Shown here one piece after another: positions 57,801 to 64,000 of a stretch of 64,000 bases of DNA; the first letter of the stretch is position 1, and each line of letters starts with the position of its first letter. The position numbers and the translations under genes are program-made. This stretch comes from Megaleporinus macrocephalus. Taxonomy: Eukaryota > Chordata > Actinopteri > Characiformes > Anostomidae. Location of the stretch: assembly GCA_021613375.1 (NCBI GenBank), contig CM038714.1:44322623-44386622 (forward strand). Direction: 5' to 3'. The notes under the pieces were generated by a model, which saw only the letters and a program-made list of their open reading frames with translations, was not told the DNA's origin and ran no database searches.

Positions 57801-59848
57801 AGTACCATAGAGTTGCCATGTGTACCCTCTGGCCCACTGCTAAGCTTAATCTCTGTAACCAAGATTTTTGTTTTCATATCACTGTGGGAACATTACGCCC
57901 GCACCCCACCCCATAAAGCTTTCACGTGCTCACGCTCACACAGACTAATCTAAAAGGAAGTGTGCTATCTAATATCTGCCAGTTGCCATATCTGGTGACA
58001 GGTTGGGATGTGTGATGTTGATAAAAAGCATGTTGAGGAAATGGCTGCGAGAAAACATAATAATTGATCAGATAAAACACTTTTGTTAGTAGTGGAGCAA
58101 CATTAAGGTTAACAGGTCACATCTCTAGGTCACAACAGCAGGGCAACATCAACTTTATTACAGCTAATAGTCTTTCTTTCACACCTCCAAAGTTGAGTCT
58201 CAGAAGATGGTCCCATTCAGTGTTGTTGAGGTCTAAAGTCTGAGGTGGTCAGTCCATTTTTCTGAAAACATTGGCAGCTTTTTTCCTCCCTTTTTTCTCT
58301 TTTTTTCCTCTCTGTAACAAATTCTTGACAGCTACAGATTTTTTTAGACCCACAGCTTTGAGGTGTCTTCTCACTGTCTAAGGAAGAACAGAAATACCTG
58401 CGGATTTTCATCTCTCAATGATGAAAGGCTTTAGGCACACTAGGTGCAGTCGTGACAGTTTTTGTGTTCTACCAGGTCTTGCATGTTTGTTGGGAGTCTT
58501 ATTTTTATCTGTATCCCTTTTGATCTCTCGTTTGGGGGTTTTCCCTTCCTTGTGCAAGTAGATTATTATGTGGTAATATTCTTAGAAACATCTTCTACAA
58601 ATGTAATAACTTGACTTTTATCACCTGACATTTATAATTAAGGGGTGGTCTCTGTATTTTGCACAATGGTGTACTGTATATGTGGAGTTACTATATATAC
58701 TCCAATTTGTATTTGAAGTAAATGAATGGATTTTAAGTAGCTGATTGGTGTACATGAAACCATAGAGACAAAACAGCAATAACAATATATAACAAATATT
58801 ACCTTGGTATAAGGGATATATTAACTAATATGACTGATTCGAGGAAACAAAACATGTTGGTTTGTTAGTATTGAATACAATATTTTAAGGCACAGTGCAG
58901 CAATGGTGCCATCTGGTGGTTCAAATGCAGTAACAATGAAAAACGATATAACAACAAAGCAGACACAATTCACCTCTTTAAAGGTGATCGTCATTTCACT
59001 GCTCAGTAAGCTTTCTAAACACATACTTGTAGTAAAATGCCAGTGAACTCTCAGCAGTAAATCATGGCTTGAAGAAATGGATTATTGTCAGACTTTCACT
59101 TTGGTTTCTTTGCACCCTGCCCGGACTGTCATGTCTTTGCTATGATAACTATTAGGCTAAACTGCCAGCTTACCCCAGCTTTGTTTATGGTGTGTTGTGT
59201 GTTCTAATGTTGGTTTTGTCTGTGTGTAAGTTGTCTATTAATTTGTTAGGGGTTTATAAAATATGGCCGCAGGGACAGTCATTCAGTTGGCCAACCCTGA
59301 CTTTAATATTAACACAAACATGTTAACATATTGGAGGGCAACATGATGTTTATAATCATTATTTTGATAAATTACATTATTATCACAATAGCCTTTCTGA
59401 GCAAGTCATGAATGTCATCTGTGCTCTGATTAACTGCATGTTTTATTACAAAAAAGAACATAATTAGTCTCTTGTAATTAGTGTAGTGCAGTATATGACA
59501 CACTTAAAAAAAAATGTTTTTATTTTATTATAATTTTTTATGCCCATTGTCTCAGAATTAGGAATGTTTTTGTTGATTTCCTATGTGGAAATAAGTTAAT
59601 TATTTTTTTATATAAACAGTTGTAAATGCATCAGTACTTTTTAATTGAACATATTTTAAAGTGTAAAAAAAGCATGGCACATTTTATACTGTATGTTTTT
59701 TTTTCCCTCGATATACTACATTTGACAGGATTTAAATATGTTCTCTGTAATGGAAGTAAACTTCAACTGATTTTAAAACAAATCAACAAAACATGTAGCT
59801 TTCCATTAATCAACCAATCAACGGCTTGTGATGGAGATTCTGTCCCAT
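54801..59848. other. 5 kb of AT-rich intergenic sequence, no firm feature
   Basis: More complex stretches lie at about 55230-55420 and 58130-58450, the latter vaguely reminiscent of a transposon flank but not matched convincingly. About 56920-57070 contains GCTAA-rich words seen in dispersed fish repeats. No protein-like frame or RNA gene was recognised. Confidence 0.35.
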
Positions 59849-60300
59849 CCAAGTCAAGTCAAGTCAAGTTTATTTGTATGGCGCTTTTTACAACAATGTT
59901 GTCACAAAGCAGCTTTACAGGAATTTAAAAGCATGAAAAAAACATGAAATCACAACACTATATTCCTTGTGAGCGAGCCAGAGTCAACAGTGGCAAGAAA
60001 AACTCCCTCAACTGGAGGAAGAAACCTTGGGAGGAACCAGACTCACAAGGGGAGATCCATCCTCCTCTGGTCGAACAGTACTTAAAGTTTATTATCTAAA
60101 GCTGAGTCTGAAGGTAAAAGCTTTAGAGGTTGTACAGGTGCTACATCAGGTGGATGATACAGTGATGCAGTCAAGGTGGAGCAAATGGCACAAGTGGAGA
60201 GGAGAGCTGGTTGGTGCTGGGTGACAGGGGGGCCCTGGTGGTCAGTCCTTTACAGTATTCGGCGGGACAGGTGGGCGGTTATTACCTCAGAGAGAAAAAA
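59849..60300. repeat. Dispersed repeat with an (AAGTC)n end
   Basis: Starts with four TCAAG units then TTTATTTGTATGGCGC, CACAAAGCAGCTTTACAGG, GGCAAGAAAAACTCCC and GGAAGAAACCTTGGGAGGAA. This sequence is very common in fish genomes, probably a retroelement 3' region. The pentamer run is typical of a retroelement tail. Confidence 0.6.
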
Positions 60301-60397
60301 GAGACCGAGTTACAGATCCACTGTTTGTGCTGTCAAGTTTTAAACCTGTAAAACTGTTTAATTAGAACAGGGGAAAAAAAAACACTACTGCTTGAAG

Positions 60398-60419
60398 CGG
60401 TTATAGTAATCTATAACCG
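60398..60419. repeat. Perfect 9-bp hairpin
   Basis: CGGTTATAG, loop TAAT, CTATAACCG. Confidence 0.8.
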
Positions 60420-60604
60420 TGTGTTGCGCTCTAAGCGTTTTCTAATTACTTTAACGTTTAAATTGCTTCTGTACATGTGATAGCTTCAGTGGCTCTGTGA
60501 TATGTGGTGCAGTTTTAAGAGCTTGAAGATGCCTGGCATGAATTTATGATGAATAAACTTAATCATCACTGTTCGAATAATACCTCATATCTCTATTTCA
60601 TTGG

Positions 60605-60690
60605 TGATTTTATTTTTTTTAACATTATGTGAAAATGCAAGCTGCCCTTCACATTGCATTAAAATTTCATGACTAAAGGACCAATAGAGG
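60605..60690 (-). mobile_element. Family A MITE fragment
   Basis: AACATTATGTGAAAATGCAA ... GCTGCCCTTCACATTGCATT ... GACTAAAGGACCAATAGAGG. It is cut off at the start of the next repeat. Confidence 0.65.
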
Positions 60691-60699
60691 GCCTAGTTT

Positions 60700-60972
60700 T
60701 GACTCCTCAGCTAGGTGACCAGGGTCCTACTCCCCATAACAGACTGGGTTTTCTCCAAGCTCTCCAGTTTTCTCTCGCAATCCAGAAACATGCAGTCAGG
60801 CAAACTGCAGACACTAAATTGTCACAAGGTGTGTTTATGCCTGTGTGTTTGCCCTGTAATCAACTAGTGACCTGTCCGGGGTGCTTCCTGCTTACCTTTC
60901 AGTGAGTGCTGGGGCTGGCTACAGCACCCCCACAGCCCCCTGGAGGATAAGCGGTTTAGATGGTGAACAAGT
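60700..60972 (+). repeat. SINE-like dispersed repeat
   Basis: CTCCAGTTTTCTCTCGCAAT, CCAGAAACATGCAGTCAGGC, ACTAAATTGTCACAAGGTGT, GTGACCTGTCCGGGGTGCTT and GGATAAGCGGTTTAGATGG follow, in order, a repeat very abundant in fishes. It truncates a family A copy on its left. Confidence 0.65.
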
Positions 60973-61539
60973 GAGCCTTAGTTGCTGCATAATTAGATAA
61001 TACTGTGCAGTATATTAAAAGCACTATTTGCATTACTCTGCTCAAAATGATTCATGTTTGTGTGACTAATCATTAATATACCTCACCAAAAACATTTAGT
61101 CATTGATTAGAGGGCTGATTTGTATTTTGCAGCCATAGCAACAATTTTGTTTCCTGAGGATTTCAAAACATTCTACTAAACGAAAGGTAAGAGTTGCAAA
61201 ATTCAGCAGCACAGATCCTAACAACAACTACAAATACAGCTTCTGTTCCAAAGAGCTGACACTGATTGGAGATGTCTTAACGTAGTTATTCTGTGATGTA
61301 GGTGGGTCTGAGATACTGACCTTCTGCAAACACCTTCTGTAAGACTCTTTCAGTTGTTCTGCTTCTAAACTGTGGACTCCATTCCAATTTTTAATAGGTA
61401 CTTGGTATTTACTAAAATGTCTTGTAGCCCATCCTCCTGACCCATGTCTTACCCTTATTTCACATATACAGTCTCTGACCAAGTGTGCACTTTTCCATCT
61501 TTGCAGTAACACCCACCGCTTACCTTGAAGGATCCTGTG
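60973..61539. other. Unrecognised sequence before the LINE
   Basis: A 94-codon minus frame (61228-61512) is somewhat protein-like (basic N-terminus, KNWN..HSLEAEQLKESY..CLQK) but unrecognised. It could derive from another repeat. Confidence 0.3.
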
Positions 61540-62055
61540 ATCCTGGTACTGCTTTCATTGCATCTAGATTAGATTATTGCAATTCTCCGTTCTATAGTTT
61601 AACTTTTTATAGTTATTATAGTTTTATAGTTTAGCTTCTAAAAATTCTTCTCCCCCATCAGTATGTTGAAAACTCTGCTGCCAGAGACTCAGTAACCACT
61701 AAGAAATCTGCCCATATCACCCTCGTCCTTCATCACTGGCTACCAATTACAGAACGCATCCGCTATAAAATCCTGCTGTTGACCTTTTAAAGCCTTCATG
61801 GCCTTCTGTCTGCTCTTCTACATCCTTATACCCCATCGTGCAAGCTATGGTCCTTTCACTGTGGTCTTCTGGCTGTTCCTAGGCTTAGGCTTTCTTCTAT
61901 GACTGGCAGGTCCATTAGTGTTGCTGCCCTTACTCTTTGGAACTCCTGACCTCTTGTCTATTTGTTCGTCAACCTCTCTTTCCATCTTCAAATCTCATAA
62001 ACATAAACTTAGGTATGTGAACGGTGCTATACAAGTATGATGTTGTTGTTGTTGT
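61540..62055 (+). mobile_element. LINE fragment, L2/CR1-type reverse transcriptase C-terminus
   Basis: Plus-strand translation gives the blocks AFIASRLDYCNS, NSAAR, KSAHITLVLHHWLPITERI, RYKILLLTF and SVAALTLWNS, the typical end of an L2/CR1-clade ORF2. After it come a short 3' end and a TGTTGTTGTTGTTG tail (62040-62055). Stop codons and gaps mark it as inactive and 5'-truncated, the usual state of LINE copies. Confidence 0.8.
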
Positions 62056-62269
62056 ATGTAGTCATAAAACATGCTTTATAAACAAAGATATTACGGTTGG
62101 TATAATTATTAATGGTATAGCAATGAAATAGTCATATTTTGTGATTTTGCTCCACTGCAAACTAAAAAGCAATTCCAGAGAAGACTAATTCAATCTTACA
62201 ACATGTGTAATGATATTACTAGGCAGGTAAGACTTTATCATGGCTAAATTATTCAACCAGTGAAGTTTT

Positions 62270-62680
62270 TTTCCTCCTCAGAAGCTAATCTTTATACGGT
62301 CTTTCATTTGGGTTAATGGTGTTCGATTTCAAAAGACTCTGACAAGCCGTTGAACGCAAAACGTATTTGGTTAATTGAAAGTGTTTCTTCCCCGCGGTTC
62401 TCATTCTAATCGTTCACGCATGTGGTTTCTTCATTTTCAGAAGCCTTTCAAAGAATTAAAACACGATTTGTGTCACGGCAGCCAATTGCACAAATGGTAC
62501 CTATTCTCGTTTAATGAGTGAAAATAATCACAGCAGACTCAACCATTCCTTCACATCCTCATGAGGGAAACGTAGTCTTCAATCTAATTCATTCAATTGT
62601 GCTGGCCAGGTGAAGCACTGTGGAGGAAAAATCTCATGTGTTCGACTGAAGCAGCAGTGCTGATGCGTTTTTCATTTTTA
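62270..62680. promoter_or_regulatory. Candidate conserved non-coding element
   Basis: A repeat-free tract just after the LINE, with sites TTTGGTTAATTGAAAG, CGTTTAATGAG, AACGTTCA-like words and CCAATTGCACAAATGG. No coding potential. Inferred from texture and motif density. Confidence 0.35.
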
Positions 62681-63634
62681 TTTTTTTTTTATCAGACTCC
62701 TCTTAGATAATTTCACAGGACAAAGTCATAAATTAGAAACAACATCTTACAGAATATGCACAAGACATCAAAAAACAGGTTCCAAAGAAATGAGAAAACA
62801 AGAGAGACACATGAGTCAAATCCTAATGAAAGAACATTTCCACAGATACATGGTTTTGATCAACTCTCGGCGTTCCTTGTTACGTTCTCGTTGTGCCTTT
62901 TCCTTGAGAAAGAGAAAGTCGCTCTTTTGATAGCAGTTTATTGTAACGCAAGCTTTAAAAGTGAACAAAAGAAACAAAAAAATCAGGAATGAAACGAATC
63001 AAATTCACACAAAGGTAATAAAAGGCCTTGGTTCGAATCAAACCATCTAAACCAACTAAACCCCTTTGACTGGCGATGACGCCAAGGCATGCCGCTGCAT
63101 GCAAAAAAAATTAAAATAAATAGAAATCAATACACATATCAGCCACATGAAGAAAGCCTATTAGTCCACCAATAGGTAAATCGTTGTTGGTGTTAGTTTT
63201 CAAAACAGTTATTGTGGCTTTTATCTGGAATTGGCAGCTCGAGAATTCAAGGCCTAGCTTTTCAGTTCTCCGACAGCATCACTACTCATCTAAACAGCCA
63301 CAATGAACAGACAAAAACATTCACATTAGACAGGGCTATGAAAATCTCTGTGCTCCTAATGGGCCAGTTACCTTATCACTGGTAATACTCAATATACTTC
63401 AAGATTTGTAACCACTGTATGATTGCAAAGCCTATTAAAGATGAGGTTAGCCATTTTCTAAAAAACCCCAAAAAACAGAAATCAGGCCTTTTCAGGAGAA
63501 GAAACGAGGGAGAGGCTGAAAAGAGGATGACAATTAGTCAGAAAATGTGAAGAGAAACCAGCAGTAGGAGAGCTCATACTTTGTTTCAATGCTGCTTTAA
63601 ACCTGCACTCAACAACCTCCCTTCAGTGGCGTTT
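62681..63634. other. Non-coding sequence
   Basis: The 78-codon plus frame (62756-62992) is K/E/N-rich and unrecognised. Nothing else was seen. Confidence 0.4.
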
Positions 63635-64000
63635 TAAAGAGGACATATTACGCTTTTCCACTTCTCCTCATTCCTTTAGGGTGTCATGTAGCCATGTGAA
63701 TGGTCGGCGGGTTTCCAGGGCTCAAAATACACACCAGCGGGAGAATCTCTCTCGTTCTCTCTCTCTCCCCCCCATAGTAGCCGTTTCTATTCAGCCCTTT
63801 TCTCTGTTACATGATGTCATCTCTTATCGTAATCCTTGTTGGCCACCTACCGGCAAGCTTGGTACAACCTCACACAACAAACAGCAGCTACTAGAGTCTA
63901 TGTAGAAACAGAAAGGGCTCAAAGTACACAGAGCTCATCAGGAGGCGGAGCTTAAAGACACATGAGCTCAGAGTGTTTTAAAAAGAAGAAGATAGAAGAA
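63635..64000. repeat. Dispersed repeat running to the window edge
   Basis: 'taaagaggacatattacgctttt' and 'aggcggagcttaaagaca' resemble a common fish repeat that starts with 'aggacatattatgc' and carries a 'ggcggggc..aaagaca' word near its end. Confidence 0.4.

Noticed and set aside
57600..57880. Possible degraded family A copy
   Set aside because: A few similar words (CATTTGATGATAAATG) but no ordered match to the family.
58130..58450. Possible transposon left flank
   Set aside because: Only a vague resemblance; no terminal repeat or transposase block could be pinned down.
61228..61512. 94-codon minus-strand frame as a gene
   Set aside because: Somewhat protein-like but unrecognised, short, and adjacent to a LINE; kept only as a note.
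63028..63060. GGTTCGAATC word as a tRNA T-loop
   Set aside because: No matching stems or acceptor arm around it.

Overview
This window reads as nuclear DNA of a teleost fish. It is AT-rich and gene-poor, has no bacterial-style gene packing, and carries simple-sequence arrays, decayed Tc1-like transposons, an L2/CR1-type LINE tail, and many short non-autonomous elements of kinds common in fish genomes. Several of these short families resemble ones I associate with otophysan fishes (characins, catfishes and relatives). That placement is an impression, not a measurement.

Only one protein-coding gene can be supported: INKA2 (FAM212B), a PAK4-inhibitor family gene, on the minus strand. It has two coding exons. 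Exon 1 (49440-49475) encodes 12 residues inside a CpG-richer promoter/5' leader. Exon 2 (37909-38940) encodes the other 343 residues. A phase-0 intron of about 10.5 kb separates them. A repeat-poor tract from about 34750 to 37908 is probably its long 3' UTR, ending at an AATAAA signal with a GT-rich downstream element.

Region by region: 1-34 kb is intergenic or distant flank. It holds dispersed elements, a local cluster of old diverged duplications (about 14.9-17.1 kb) split by a Tc1-like remnant, and several repeat-free tracts that could be conserved non-coding elements. 34.7-49.9 kb is the INKA2 transcription unit; its intron carries a Tc1-like remnant, a complete fold-back element, a 72-bp AT array and more candidate regulatory tracts. 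50-64 kb lies upstream of INKA2 and again holds dispersed elements, a LINE 3' end, a SINE-like repeat and candidate regulatory tracts.

The most distinctive content is mobile. Family A is a roughly 240-bp MITE with about 35-bp terminal inverted repeats, with about twelve copies or fragments in both orientations. Family B is a fold-back element whose two arms are reverse complements, with one complete and six partial copies. Shared flanks and nested insertions give a relative history. I found no rRNA, tRNA, CRISPR array or bacterial-type system. All conservation statements are inferences from composition and motif density, because no alignment could be run.
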